A DNA stretch of 64,000 nucleotides from Phlebopus portentosus. Taxonomy: Eukaryota > Basidiomycota > Agaricomycetes > Boletales > Boletinellaceae. Every line of letters starts with the position of its first letter. Within the stretch, counting starts at the first letter, position 1. This document shows positions 11,789 through 24,407 of this stretch, one piece after another. The DNA lies in the NCBI GenBank assembly GCA_037892935.1, contig JAYXKI010000010.1, positions 124,001 through 188,000 of the forward strand. Reading direction: 5' to 3'. A program made the translations under genes and the position numbers. The notes below the pieces were generated by a model, which saw nothing but the letters and a program-made list of their open reading frames with translations, was not told where the DNA came from and did not search any database.

Positions 11789-14700
11789 TTACAGGGATGA
11801 TGGAGTTTGCGAGCCTTGAGCGGTGTGGGAACGAGAGCGATATTTGAATGCTGTGAGGGGGAAAACGATTATTTTCTACCGTAGTGCATGTGAGCCGTAG
11901 AAGACGTACGTGAAATCCAGCGAGAAGCTTTGTTAGATTCTCTCCGGAAAAATCGAGAACGCAAGGGTGAAGAGTCGGCTACCAAAAAAAGAGACTGTCA
12001 ATGTTCCCATCGCGCTGCCTCTGAACTATCGAGACCCACGCGGTGTTGTACCGGAAACAAAATCTGGAGTGCCTTGGGTAGGGGTGCATGGTGACAGTGT
12101 GCTTTCAGCTATCAAAAGAGTAGTAGTTAGTTCCCGCAGCCCCTTATTTCAATTATTCGAGAAACTTACTCGACGATGAATTAGCGCTATCGTTTACACC
12201 TGGTCTTCTTTCTGAGGAGCCCTCGGAGGTCTTACTTGCGAAGCGAAGAAATGCAGCCATCTTTTGCGGTGTCCTCATTTCAGGCGGGAGGATAGCCAGA
12301 AGGTTAGTCTTTGTCTGCGAAGACAGTAAGCTCAGCCTCCTTATTCAAATGTTTTGAGAACTCACAGATTGGAGGCTGTCCCTTAACAACATGGACATCT
12401 CTTCCTCTTCTTCTTGTTTCTCTATCTCAGCCCACTGATCAACCGAATCTTGTCCAGCCATCTCGTCCTGCTGTCCCACCACCTCTTCCTTCTGTTCTAC
12501 CACCTCATCCTCTTGTTCCGTTTCGTCCTGCTCAGAAATTAGCTCAAGTATCGGCTCGAACGGTTCTGAGCGATAGTGAGGCATAGGCTTATTGTCCACA
12601 GACTCGTCATTACCCCCATCAACCGGGGCTGGCAGTTCAAAAGTGTCATCCAGATCCCCCCGCGGAGTGGCATCGAATGATACCTCATCCTATATCAAAG
12701 GTGGAATAAGCATACAACTCAGATCACTGGGAAACCATGACCTACATCAAACGTCGACCTGAAGCTCTCCTCAGAGGGGCCGGCGCGATAATCGTAGGAA
12801 CCGTAGGACGATATGCTCATACTTGTTCCTAGAGGGAAAACTACATGCTCGTCCTCTTCGAATTCACAGGATTGACCAGCAACGTCCAAAGAGTGATCGG
12901 TAGGAAGCGTCGTCAAGTCACCAGCTGCCTCTGCATCGTTGCTCGGACGTCGGATCTCAGTTGCATCGGCTGCAGCTGCTATTGAGGGCGTCGACGCCCC
13001 GAACATCCGGGCCAGTGAACGCGACGTTGCATGAGGAGTTTGGATGCCCTCTTCTTCGGTTTGAGCAGCACGGGAGGAGGCGATAAGGAGGCTAGGATCC
13101 CGAATATTGTCTGTGGGCTGGGACCCAGAAACAGTATATCAGTCTTCTCATCAAGTATTACACAGTCAGAACTTACGATGTGCGATTCGCCCTTCGGAGG
13201 GGAAAGGACCGAATAGGAAATTGCAAACTCGTCCGCAGTTGGCTCCAATAGGGGAAACGACGACGCGTAGTGAAGAAGAGCATCTTCGTCTTCTTCAAGC
13301 GGGACATGTGGTCCAACAATGTTAACGGAGACTGAGGAATGACAGACGTCCGAATCGAATATGAGCTCTTCCACCTGATCGAAGGCAGAGAGAGGCGGTC
13401 AGAATCAAACCTAAATACCGGTGATGCAGGACCTACCTCAAGGCTCGAGCCATCCTCTGGAAGATGCACGTCGGCAGAGTTAGTTGCCAACTCATCCTCT
13501 GACGGCTCTGGCAATGTTGCGAGAATTGGATCAATCGTGTTATCACACTCAGGTAAGGTCTTGATTGTCCAGTGTCTCTCCTCGTTGGTCCCGGCATCGA
13601 CCTCCTCAATGGCTAAGGCTGGCAGTTCGAAGGCGTCATACAGACCCTTTCGGGGAGTGGCACTGATCGAAAATGAATTCTGAATCGAAGATGGAATAAG
13701 CATGTAATGTAAATCACTGGACAATCATGACGTACATCAGGCATTGACTTGAAGATCTCTCCGGATTGTTCGGGAGAACGGTACGAGCATATGCTCATAC
13801 TCATTCCTAGAGGGATAACAATATGCTCATCCTCTTCGACCTCAGGGAATAGACTAGCGACGTGCAAAGTGTGATAGGTAGGAACTGCCGCCATATCACC
13901 AGTTCCCTCTGAATCCTTGCTCGGACCACCGATCTCAGCTGCGTCAACTGCAACTTCCTTTGGGGGTGTCGAAGCCCCGAACATCTGGGTTACCGAAAGC
14001 GACGTATCGATCGCGTTATCATACTCGGGCGTTGTCTTGAACGTCGAGCGTCTCTCCTCATTGATTTCCTCGTCAACCTCTTTATCGGCAGTAGCTAGCA
14101 GTTCGAAGGGGTCATCGAGGCGCTTTTGCGGAATGGTATCCATTGATAATTCATTCTGGATCCAAATGGAATAAGCATGCAACGCAAATCACTGGAAAAT
14201 CATGACGTACGTCGGACATTGACTTGAAGCTCTCTGCGGATCTTTCGGATTCGGGAGAACGGCACGAGTATATGCTCATGCTCATTCCAATCGGGACTAC
14301 TATATTCTCGTCCTCTCCGAACTCGGAGGTTAGACAGTCGACGTACAGTGAGTGAACGGTAGCAATCGCCGTCAAATCACCAGTTCCTTCCTTGTCGTTG
14401 CTCGGACCTTCGACCTCAGCTGCGTAGGCTGCAGATACCGTAGAGGGAGTCGACACCTCAAATACCTGGCTTAATGAAGCGTCCTCGCTCTGTTCTTCTC
14501 TGACTTGGTTCGTACAAGCGGAGGCGACGAGAAGGATAGGATAGTGTATGTGGTGTGCAATCTAGAACCCGGAAAGGCGATCAGTCTCTTCGCTACGCAT
14601 TCCTCCGTTAGAACTCACAACGTCCGAAGTGTCCTCCGAAGGCGGGAGGGCCAGATCGTCGAATGAAAACTCGTCCGCAGTAGGCTCCGGTAATGGGACT

Positions 14701-17048
14701 GACGCCGCAAAGAGAAGCTTCGCATCCTCATCTTCTTCGAGGAAGGCTGGTCGTATGGCGACGGCGGGTGCACAGCAAGCGGTGTCCACAGCGATAGAAG
14801 AAAGCTGGACAGTCGAGTCAAATACGGACTGTGCCGTCAAATTGGACAAAGCGAAGGCGGTCAGATTCGTCGAGAAACACTGATATAATGCTACTTACGT
14901 CGAAGCCCGAATTGTCCTCTGGAAGAGAAACGTCTACGGGATCAATCGCCAACTCATCCGCTGATGGCTCTGGTAGTGGGACGAGAGTCGGTTCAAATGT
15001 ATGATTATGCTCTCCGAATGCTGCGAACGGACAAGATGTGTAAGAAGAAAGATCGGTATCGAGGCCAGTCGGGATGGCACGTGTTTCATTCCCACTGTGG
15101 GCATTGTCATGCGCGGTGAAGACCTCAGACGTCGCACCTGATACGGCGCTTTCGGATCCGGTCTCTGAGTGCTGACTGTCCAAGACTTCGGCGAGCTCAT
15201 CGTCGAGGGTTTCGGAAGCGGAACAGAATCAGGGTCAATCGCGAATGCCATCTTACGATCGATCTCCAGCTCGTCTACTTCTGGGTCAGGCAAAGGAATG
15301 TTAGCAGGATCGTATATTTCCAGCGCCGTGGACGAATTGCTGGAGCGAGACGAAAGACCCGTATAGAGGATAGTCGACATGATAGATGTTCCATTCACAT
15401 CGTGGACGAAGACCTCAGACGTCGCACCTGATGCGCCGCTTTCGGATCTGGCATTTGAGTACTGACCATCCAAGGCTTCGGCGCACTCATCGTCGAGGGG
15501 TTCAGGAAGCGGAATGAAGGCCGGGTCAATCGCGAAAGTAATCCTCGTCTTCAAGACATCCTGCTTGTCGTTTACTTCATCCTGATGCTGGAGGGAGGGA
15601 TAGAAGAATGAGGCTTGGTCACCAGAGACTAGCTTAGCAGACATACCGAAAGGACATCCTTCAAAGAAATCGTGATGGGCACAGAGCCAACCAAATTAGT
15701 CAAATCAGTTTTCTTAAGGAGGGCCGATAGCGAAGTATTTTCTACGATGCAATTCGGTTCGTCGTCGCCATCGCCGGGTAGGGGGATGAGTGTCGGATCT
15801 ATTGCCAAAAGCGCAGAAGCTGCAAGTGCGTTTGTCGGAGTATGAACGGGACCCTCATTATTGAACTAAATCCATCAAGCGTTTCCATGATCAGCCTTGC
15901 ACGATGAGAAACGACGAGGAAAAGTTCGGTCTCACCTCGTTATCTACATCAGACGCTGTTTCTGCTGATTCATACAAAGGAACACAGTGAAAATTCGTGC
16001 TGATATCCTCACTGGAGACGGTGTTGGTAATTCCGTGGTAGACGCAAAGCGAGCCAGAGCGAGTGTCCCCATCTACCGTGAGATTATCAGAAGGAGTCTG
16101 CTGCTGTTGCAAAATACCACCGAATGAGAAAAAGAGAGGCTACACAAGATATGCGTCAGAAGGAATCCTCTGGCAAGATATCAGGCATACATTAGGCGAA
16201 TAGTCTTCCTGTTGTCTTGATACGATACTGGAGCGGCGGTGACGTTCCATCTCCTGAATAGCACGAATAATGCGTCTCAACGTCGATAAGGAAATGGAAA
16301 CGACAGTGCCGCGAGTCGTATCGGCGATGTACGTAGGAATAGTGAAGGTCGGGTCAACGCGAATCGCTGCGATGGCATGTTCGTACACCATATCCGAGTA
16401 AGGCAGCTGAGCCTGCACGAGGTAAACGTAAGTCCAAAATCCATAAAGACAAGAACATAGCGTACCGTAGGCCGAGAAAAAGCCGAAAAGAAACTGTGAT
16501 CGTTTCCCCATTGGGCCTGGTGTCTGTTCCGAGAGGATAAGTCGACCTCCGGCGCCTGATTTTGGGCGTCTCCCTTGCATGCGCAGACCCCATCCCAGCG
16601 AAAACGATGACAAAGCCGAGAACCATAATTAAGAGCCAGACGACAATCCCGATATAAACTCGAATATCAACCGGTTGGGGACTCGGGATGTTGAAAGCGT
16701 CTGCATAAATATTCAGAGCCTTCGATGCCGGGGCGGGTACAGGTGGACCATTGGCATCAACGTCGACGGTAGGCCCGAGTGACAAGGCCAAAAAGGAGTT
16801 GGACCAGCAAAATATAGATGGTGACCGGAAGTAAACATGCATTTCTGGGAGCCGATGAAGCACGATGCTGTAGGGGTTGGAGGGGGAAGAGCCGGGGGAG
16901 ACCAGAAGATTTTATGGAGGAAGCGAGTGGAGGCAATCTGGAGACGATGGAGATGCTGACCGGGAGTCGTGAGAGCATCTCCAGCCTGTGATCTGAAGAG
17001 GAGTAGATACTGAGTGATAAGAGTGAGTGCAGGAGTAAACCAGTTCAT
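11789..17048 (-). CDS. PLPEPxxDEL-repeat single-pass membrane protein, copy A (frame-broken, expanded)
   Basis: No family recognised. It is a clear paralog of the gene at 25863-29616, in opposite orientation. Seen in order: N-terminal hydrophobic segment (MNWFTPALTLITQYLLLF), short extracellular-type region with CFIGSQKC, a transmembrane helix (VYIGIVVWLLIMVLGFVIVF), a basic stop-transfer (RRRR), then a long acidic tail split by many introns and carrying repeats such as PLPEPSADEL. The tail is longer than in copy B because a group of exons is repeated about three times between 12600 and 15180. The frame is broken by single missing bases at 16790-16794 (A5 on plus), 16477-16481 (A5) and near 15209. 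Elsewhere the splice sites match copy B. The 3' end is uncertain; 11789 is the best stop I can reach. Either an ailing duplicate or a good gene with base-calling errors. Confidence -1.
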
Positions 17049-17110
17049 CTTTGTGTACGTGCACAAAGATGGAGTTCAAGTGATGATGAGGAGACTAGGA
17101 GAAGATGGGC

Positions 17111-17120
17111 GAGATTTATA
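17111..17120 (-). promoter_or_regulatory. TATA box of membrane-protein copy A
   Basis: TATAAATCTC on the minus strand, 72 nt before the ATG of copy A. The same ten bases lie at the same distance before copy B (25791-25800), and the 5' leader between box and ATG is also similar (CTAGTCTCCTC, CTTTGTGCAC, CAAAGATG), so the core promoter was duplicated with the gene. Confidence -1.
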
Positions 17121-18018
17121 CAGCTATCAGAGGGCTAGCCAGCCTCATTCAGTCTCTACTGGGCTGACTGGCTAGCTGACTGCCACACAAATTTCTGTTG
17201 TAATAAGCGAACACAACATACGCATCAGTCAGTTTCTGAATGCCAGCCGGCAACCGGCATTACTACAAGCCATTCTTGCGGCCATTTATAAGTCTTCTCA
17301 TATTACAAAGCCTCAACCGGAAGAGAAAGGAAATTAATTGCTGGCGTGCAATACGACATGAAGTCCCATTGCACATAGTAATAGAATAGAGTGCATGAAG
17401 TTGAGTTGAAAAGAAGATTTATGCACTGCCACTGATGATCGAAGATCTACGTTCCGCCGCCGACGCGGATCACCTACCGACCACCATCGGAGCAACATCC
17501 ATCGTATGTACAGTCAGTCTTTACAAATGTCAAGACATACGCTTCAGCTGGCGACTTCGTCGTAACCCGAGTCTCGTCCCAGCGTATATCGTTTGAAATT
17601 GGATGGATCCTCTAGCGAGAATGAACCTGTCTTATTGTTACCGTCGCGGTAAACATTGATATTCACTCACCTCATAGTCAGGTTCTTAAACAGTAATAGC
17701 TTCTGTCCAAGTCGTTGATGGCAATAGAGACAGTGGTGTAGAATATACACGTTATCGCGGGTGTTGAATGAATCGGAATATTGCGGGATCACGTGCATCG
17801 CATTTCAGAGTTCAGTTCGTTCGAAAGTACGAGACACGCTCTTTTCTTGTCTGTGTTTCTCTCTGATCTTTGTGTTACGCTTGCAGTCCGTCTTCTAGCA
17901 AGGTTCGTTGGGTTGATGCTGAGCTTATAGTTCCCGTTGGGCTCGTTTGTGATCCGGACCTGCTTGGTGTGTACCAGGTATCTCCAGCGAAGGTTCACGT
18001 TTGTCCAGCATTCCAGAG
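17121..18018. other. Spacer between divergent copy A and Pso2 genes
   Basis: About 0.9 kb without a supported gene. An imperfect inverted repeat (GGCTAGCCAGCC ... GGCTGACTGGCTAGC) lies at 17131-17183. The rest shows nothing beyond what two promoters would need. Confidence -1.
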
Positions 18019-20570
18019 ATGTCTAGGAAACGAAGGGAACCACCTCAAACGAGCACTTTGCTGAATTTCTTCGCAGCTGGATCCAGCGGGGCTTTGGGTG
18101 CCTCTAGAAACAAGCGGAAGCTTGAGAGTCAAGAAGGTCGCCGCGAATCAAATAGGAAATCACCGCATGCCGTACAAGAAATCAAGAACGAGTCCATAGA
18201 CCGAGAATGGAGAGCCGGGGACATCGACATCATTGTCATTGAGTCTGATGACGAGAAGGAACAGATAGCTGATGTCTCCAGCGACGTTGAAGTCATTCAA
18301 GACTATGCACCTGTACATCGCGAGCCAGGGTCAGGAGAATGCTTGCTGATTGACAAAGAAAATCCATCAAAGCGTTCCGCCAACACCTTGCAAGCTCTCC
18401 CGTGTCCTAGCGACAAGGAACTCGAGGGTCTTGAGTGGGATGATTCGGCGCCGGATGAGTGGGAATTAGCTTTGACAGATGAAGAACTAAGCGTTCTAGC
18501 GAACGATTTACCCGAGGAGAGCCACGAGGATTTGAACGTAGGGGCCGAGGACCCAGATGAACAACCAGATGAGAACATCGACTCTTGCCCGATGTGCACG
18601 ATGACCTTCTTAGACCTGGATCCATTTGTGCGTTTTCATGACTCCTCTAGTTGATTGTGTTAAGCTTTTGGTATATAGGAAATTCAGATGCACGTCAATA
18701 AGTGCCTTGATGAACCTTCGTCCTCTACACGATGTTTTGCGATCCGGAAGCCTCTCCGGCCTTTATCAGCCTTTCCCATTTCAGCAGGATCTTCTGTCAC
18801 GGCTGTCTCAAATGCAAAACCTGAACGCAAGCCTAAAGTCTCAAGTGCATTCTCGGTACTCATGTCTGGAAACTCGCTGAGGGAACGTGCTGCATGGGAA
18901 GAGGCTCGAAGGGCCGAGGACAGAAACTTTCGTCCGACGAAGAACGAGAGACGCAAGGCGCCCTTTTATAAGGTCCTAACTGGCATGCCTATCGCGGTAG
19001 ATGCTTTCCGGTATGGATCGATTCCAGGCGTAGAAGCTTATTTTTTGACGTGGGTCTTCCACCGCATTAACACGAGCATTTTTACTGATTATACTGAAAT
19101 TCTGTGGCCGTCAGGCATGCGCACTCGGACCATTATACCAATCTGTCGTCGAATTGGAAGAACGGGCCCATCTATTGTTCAGGTAAGAGACCTACGTTGT
19201 CGTATCTTATGGGGTATTCAAATGCGCATTCAGAAACGACGGCGAATTTGATAGTCCATATGCTGTCTGTTGACAGAAAATGGCTGCATCCGTTACCTAT
19301 GAACACACCAGTCGAAATACCTAAGACGGGCGGCGTGAAAGTGACACTTATTGATGCAAACCATTGTATGACCATTCGATCCTCTACATTGTAAATGTTC
19401 TGTTCTGAATACAGCTGTCTCAGGTCCCGGGTCCTGCCTGTTCCTTTTTGAAGGTCCGCAGACCATTAATGCCGGCGACAGTAATTACCGATCTCCTTTT
19501 GTCGGGACGTCGCGTATCTTCCGCTTCTTGCACTGCGGAGACTTTCGAGCATGTCCTCAGCAAGTACTTCACCCAGCAATAAAGGGGAAACGATTGGACA
19601 CGGTGTACCTTGATACAACGTATCTCAACCCGAAATACTGTTTCCCTCCGCAACCACTAGTAACTACCGCGGTCGCAGAACTCGCTCGGAGAATCGTAAG
19701 TGGCGAACCGCTAAGGGTCGACAACGAGAAGGACGGTTCTGCGAACAAGGGGTCTATCCAAGGATGGATGAAATCTGATGAGGGCAAGGGAAAGCAGAAA
19801 GATCAAGGGAAAAGTGATGTATTGGTTGTCGTCGGGTAAGTTTACGCATCTGTGTCCCACAGTTTGCTTCTCCGCTAATGCTCCAGATCACTAGGACGTA
19901 CTCTATCGGAAAAGAGCGAGTTGTAAAAGGTTTGCGATCCTACCTGACTTCATTTTTCATGTCCAGTTGACCAGTAGTACTTCAACCTTTTTCAGCCATC
20001 GCGAGAATTCTAGGAACGAGGGTTTACTGTGATGCACGCAAGAAAGCGATCTTGCACTGTCAAGATGACCCCGAGCTTCACGCATTGTTGACCGACAAGC
20101 CTCTCGAGGCAGGCGTGCATGTCGTTCCGCTCGGTCAAGTCGCTTCAGACAGATTTAAAGAATACATAGACCGATGGAAAGGACGATGGACACGCGCAGT
20201 TGCGTTTCGTCCTACCGGGTGGACGTACAGTCCGCCAGCTGGTTCAGATCCAATGCCATCCGTTCAGCGTATCGTCTCCGCGGCCCAGTCTCGGAGTTTC
20301 GCATACCACCACCTCAAACCCGCTCGTAACTCGACGCCTCAGCTAATGCAGTACGGCGTCCCTTACTCCGAGCACTCGAGTTTTTCGGAACTTGCATGTT
20401 TCGCTTTGAGCGTTGATTGTGGAAGAATTGTGGCTACTGTGAACGTTGGAAGTGCTACGTCAAGAGCGAAGATGTCAAAATGGGTGGAGAGATGGGAGGC
20501 AGAGAGAAAGCGGCGGAGGGAGGCTGGGTTGCCCGCTATAGTCGAGTACAGACATTTGGATTACTGGTGA
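18019..20570 (+). CDS. pso2: Pso2/Snm1 interstrand-crosslink repair nuclease
   Basis: Metallo-beta-lactamase 5' exonuclease that processes DNA interstrand crosslinks in the nucleus. Seven exons (18019-18627, 18679-19049, 19115-19182, 19234-19365, 19424-19835, 19895-19929, 19996-20570) give 733 residues. Near the N terminus is a PCNA-binding-like TSTLLNFF (about residues 12-19). A UBZ-type zinc finger spans the first intron: CPMC ... HVNKC. The catalytic domain has the HAHSDH metal motif split by intron 2, then DANHCPGS and LHCGDFR, and the DRMBL C-terminal part carries [12 protein letters not shown]. The ATG at 18019 is the first Met in frame. The frame is intact throughout. The UBZ finger and DRMBL part make Snm1/Pso2 much more likely than Artemis or a CPSF73-type enzyme. 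Confidence -1.
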
Positions 20571-20958
20571 ACCTTGCACTTTCCATAATTACACGATTTT
20601 TAACACTATTTGTATGTAATGTAATATCATTGTACTGAAGAAACGTGTGGTACTCTTCACTGTGCCGCGAGGCCACAGAGAATACATATGCATCAACTCG
20701 GAATAAACTTTCACTTACATTCAGCCATGAAATATGCATTCTGGCAATATCAAAGCAATACGAGAAAGAATGAGATGAACGGTACGGTACGGATACAGAT
20801 CTTACTGCCAGCTGGATATGACACTCGACTAAAAAAAATACAAGCGCTACGAGTAATACACAGGGTACTTGAGGACCGGAGGACTGCCATTCGGGTTGTC
20901 CAGTTCCGCGACAATCCTAGATGATTAAATATATGAGAATCGAACGAACAAAGAAAGG
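20571..20958. other. Convergent 3' spacer of Pso2 and ZZ genes
   Basis: Nearly 0.4 kb between the two stop codons, A/T-rich in parts, with no open frame of interest. It should contain both 3' ends; no individual polyadenylation signal can be assigned. Confidence -1.
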
Positions 20959-23900
20959 CTAGAAGTCTGAAGAAACAAACCTAAATATCTGCATATCAAC
21001 CTGAAACGACAACCGTACAATCAGTAATCTACCAACGCTTGCGTCAATGACAAACGATGCTTACCGGCGCCTTGAAGACATAAAAGAAATGTGTCGGGTT
21101 ATGCGCATTGAGGCCCTCGCAAACATCGCACAGGTCCTTGGGGCAATATACACAGCGGAACCACTCGCCCGAGATGCGCTCCATACAATGATCACATAGC
21201 GCCGCGTGGTGATGTAGAGAGGAAAGGTAGGCTGAATTTCAAGATAGTTAGAAGATAACATCCATGATGACTGAAGACAAGATAAGACTGACCCTTGGGA
21301 TGACTGGAATTCAGTGTCTCCCCGGTCTCGGACCAGCGGGATGCTTGTATCTAAAGGTAATAGCAACACATCAGATTTGTGCACAAAAAGTAAAGACTGG
21401 CTCAGAGCGCACAGGACAGGAAGAATTGGGAACTGAGATTCTATGGGTCGGTTCACCGGTCGCGTAAGCTTGAAGAAAATGTGCATCGGGTCATGGAGTA
21501 GGTACGATCGCGGTTCACAATTGGAGCACTAAAAGGGATGACATCAGTAAGAAAAGAGAAGTACTCTCGATGAAGTAAGGGAGTAGAACGCACGAGACTA
21601 TACGCCTGGTTATTCACCGACGGACAACACGCGCACTGATACCTCGTGCCAACAATACTCTGATTACACCCCTTGCACAAAATATGGTGGTCCATCGAGC
21701 GTACTTCGCCATTACGCGACAACGCACGCGAGTGGGAGGGGGCACCGTTATGGCCCCGTCCGTTACTACCGATGACAGTCATACCGTCCGCGTCATTCAA
21801 GGAATCAGCGAGAGAACGTTGAACATTTGGCGCGTCTCGACCTTGCCAGAGTTGCCGAGCGCGTCTGCTTGCGGTCTGCACTTTGTTGGAGTTCAGAGGG
21901 ATCGGGATCTGGTGTATTGTTTGTTAGTTCTGTGAGTAGTCACAAAGAATTATGACAGACCTTTATCATGATATGCGAAGAATTATGACCCCCATCGTCA
22001 GCGTCCAAATTTCCAGGAAGTCCCGCGGCCTCGCAGTTCTGGCAGATATCGACAGATTCGCATATCGCACAGTGAAACCGTGCTCCAATAATATCCAGCA
22101 TACAGCTATGTTGTCACTATGATAAGTAAATTCCTCTAAATTCGAAGACATGATAACGTACTGAGCGCATTTTACTCCGATGTGAACCAAAGCTAAAAAC
22201 AGGCAATATTTGTCAGACAAGTGAAGAAAGAAAAATGTAGAAGGGGTTAAAAAACGTACATTCATCCTCGGATACGTCATCCCCAAAAGGCGTCAGCAAC
22301 TCCAAATCCGTCTCGTTCCTATTCCTCAGTGCCTGCTGTTCATCCTCAACTAATCTCTTCTGGGGAACGTCGAGGAATGCATGGCTTGGATGAATCTCGT
22401 GTACCTGGCTGTAACACGCTCGACAAAGCACAAAATTCGCGCACGAAGCGCACTTATATCGCTGTCCATCCAACAACTTCGAATTACAAATGGTGCATTC
22501 ACCGGTATCGTCTTGTTCTACGTCCCGCCATCCGACCGCACTCCAGAGTTTTTCGAGATAGGCATGCCGGAACTTGCCCTTTTGTCTAGGTGCGGCCCGT
22601 CGTAGTGCGCTGAGTGTAAGTTGCTCATCCGAGGGTGAGGAAGGTTCGTTTGGGTGAGTGCTAGAGCCGTCCGACGCAGTGCTGCCTTGCAACGCGTGCA
22701 TAACACCAGCTGTTTCGATACAGCTTGCGCAGAGCTCAAAGCCGCCACTATCGCCAGCAAGCGTCGTCGAAGACGATGTTGAAGCGGGTAGAACGCCATA
22801 TGATTTTTGCGAAAGGGGGAGAGCTGGGAGTGGACGGAAAAAGGAGGGTTTGGTCGGCTTGTTCGTTCGATGTTTCATAGGAGGATAGGCATATCTGTCG
22901 CTGAATGGATCGATAGAAGATCCAGATTCAGAGGCGGAATCACCCCGGGCTTTGCCCTTCCCAAGTCCATTTATGTCCACGTTCATATCGATCTCGGCAA
23001 GTACACCTACGTCCACTCGGGGTGTCTTCTCTCCACACGTTGAGCATACATACCGGAAGGTATCAAGCTTGACACCGCACGCCGAACAGTCCGTTAACGC
23101 CGCTGGTGGTTGAGGAGTCTCAGTAATGAATTGGAGGACTTCTGGAGGTACATCATCCGCAATGTATCCAGACGACCTTGGCAACGGGTCAGAATTCGCG
23201 GAGTACATGGGAGGTTTTCTTGAGGAGGAGGGCGCTGCGGAGGACGACGATGGCGAAGATTTCTGGGGCTGCGGCTGCGGCTGCGGCTTCGGCATTTGGT
23301 TCTGGTTCTGTCTTTGCTTTTGCTGCGCCTGAGGATGGATGAGCGTCTCTTGTGATGCTAGCCAACGCATATTTGCGGATTGCTCTGAGAAACGCCGGAT
23401 ATCGCCCTCTGAAATGCTCGCATCGTCATGGGCTGCTGAAGCGGCGGAAGACGAACCGGATGTATAGGTGTAATAAAACTTGCCGTTATCCTGCTGTAAC
23501 GCGAGATCCCCGTCGAAGGGACTGTGTGCATCAAAATCATCTTCGGACACGCTGAGTGACGAACCGTCCGAGACCGATTCGTGAGGTAAGATCCCATTGA
23601 TATTATTGCGGGACTTTTGGTCCCGCAGCCACTGCGCGCTAAAGTCGGAGGAGTCAGATGAGTCGGATAGCTTGAGGCGTTCAAATACAGCTGACGGATC
23701 TGCAGGATAGCGATCCATGAATGCACTTGTGTCCAGTTCTGACCCACCAGCTGACACAGAATGGGACTCTTCGACCTGTACGGTCGAACCGCTTCCGCCC
23801 CCACTGCTCTTAACGACCGTCTTCGCGGGCTTCCGGTTCACTATCAGCATCCCGCCCGTGTCTCTCGAGCTGACAGTGACACTATCATCATCTGGTTCCA

Positions 23901-24407
23901 CTTGAGATCCGCCAGAGAAGGATAAAGATAGGGATGAACCGCTCCCGTTACGATTCTTGTACTCGTCAAGGCTAACGAGGGACGATGTATCTGACAGACT
24001 GGGTCCGTCGTAGTCGACTGTGACGAAGACTTTCAGTGTTATGCGCCTGCTTCCGAAGCTCCGACCTGATAGAATAGATGCAGCGGAGGATACTGGAAGA
24101 TCATCGACGCCCGCCTGGAAGTAGCTTATGGCCTCTGTAAGGTCTACATCGCTTGTAATGTCGGTAACTTCGCCGTCGTCGTCCTTGTATGCTATGGAGA
24201 AGGAGAATGCCTGAAGCGAGAATGACTGCTCTACCTGCATTCTCTCCGACATCAAGATATATCCGATTAGTATGTAAAATAAACGGTGCTCACCTTTGAG
24301 CGCAACAAATCATAGGAACAATTTCTTGCAGATGAGAAAGTGATACGTTTGTTATACCTGTCGAAAGTTGCCTTTACGATGAGCGGCCTGTCTGGTCTTA
24401 CTGACAT
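20959..24407 (-). CDS. PB1 and multi-ZZ zinc-finger protein (Nbr1/p62-like), one apparent frameshift
   Basis: Probable scaffold or selective-autophagy adaptor. Nine exons: 24294-24407, 22260-24234, 22162-22192, 21961-22105, 21594-21908, 21413-21528, 21293-21350, 21065-21231 and 20959-21000. Exons 1-2 form a PB1 domain (KATFDRYNKRITF ... YKDDDGEVTDITSDVDLTEA). A long Ser/Gln/Pro-rich linker follows, then a partial and four full ZZ-type fingers: CTICNSKLLDGQRYKCASC, CAHCMLDIIGARFHCAIC, CKGCNQSIVGTRYQCACC and CDHCMERISGEWFRCVYC. I see no Nbr1-type FW domain and no obvious LIR, so the receptor role is inferred from PB1 + ZZ only. Exon 7 changes frame at the C4 run 21320-21323: PAGPRPG continues as ETLNSSHPKAYLSS only if one base is added. 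An alternative donor at GTCCGA would skip the break. Confidence -1.

Noticed and set aside
20930..20950. GTTCGATTCTC on the minus strand, like a tRNA T-arm
   Set aside because: No acceptor stem, D-arm or anticodon stem can be drawn around it.
23126..23332. Frame with Gly/Cys repeats (CGCGCGFG) on the plus strand
   Set aside because: Mirror of the Gln/Pro-rich linker of the ZZ protein on the other strand.
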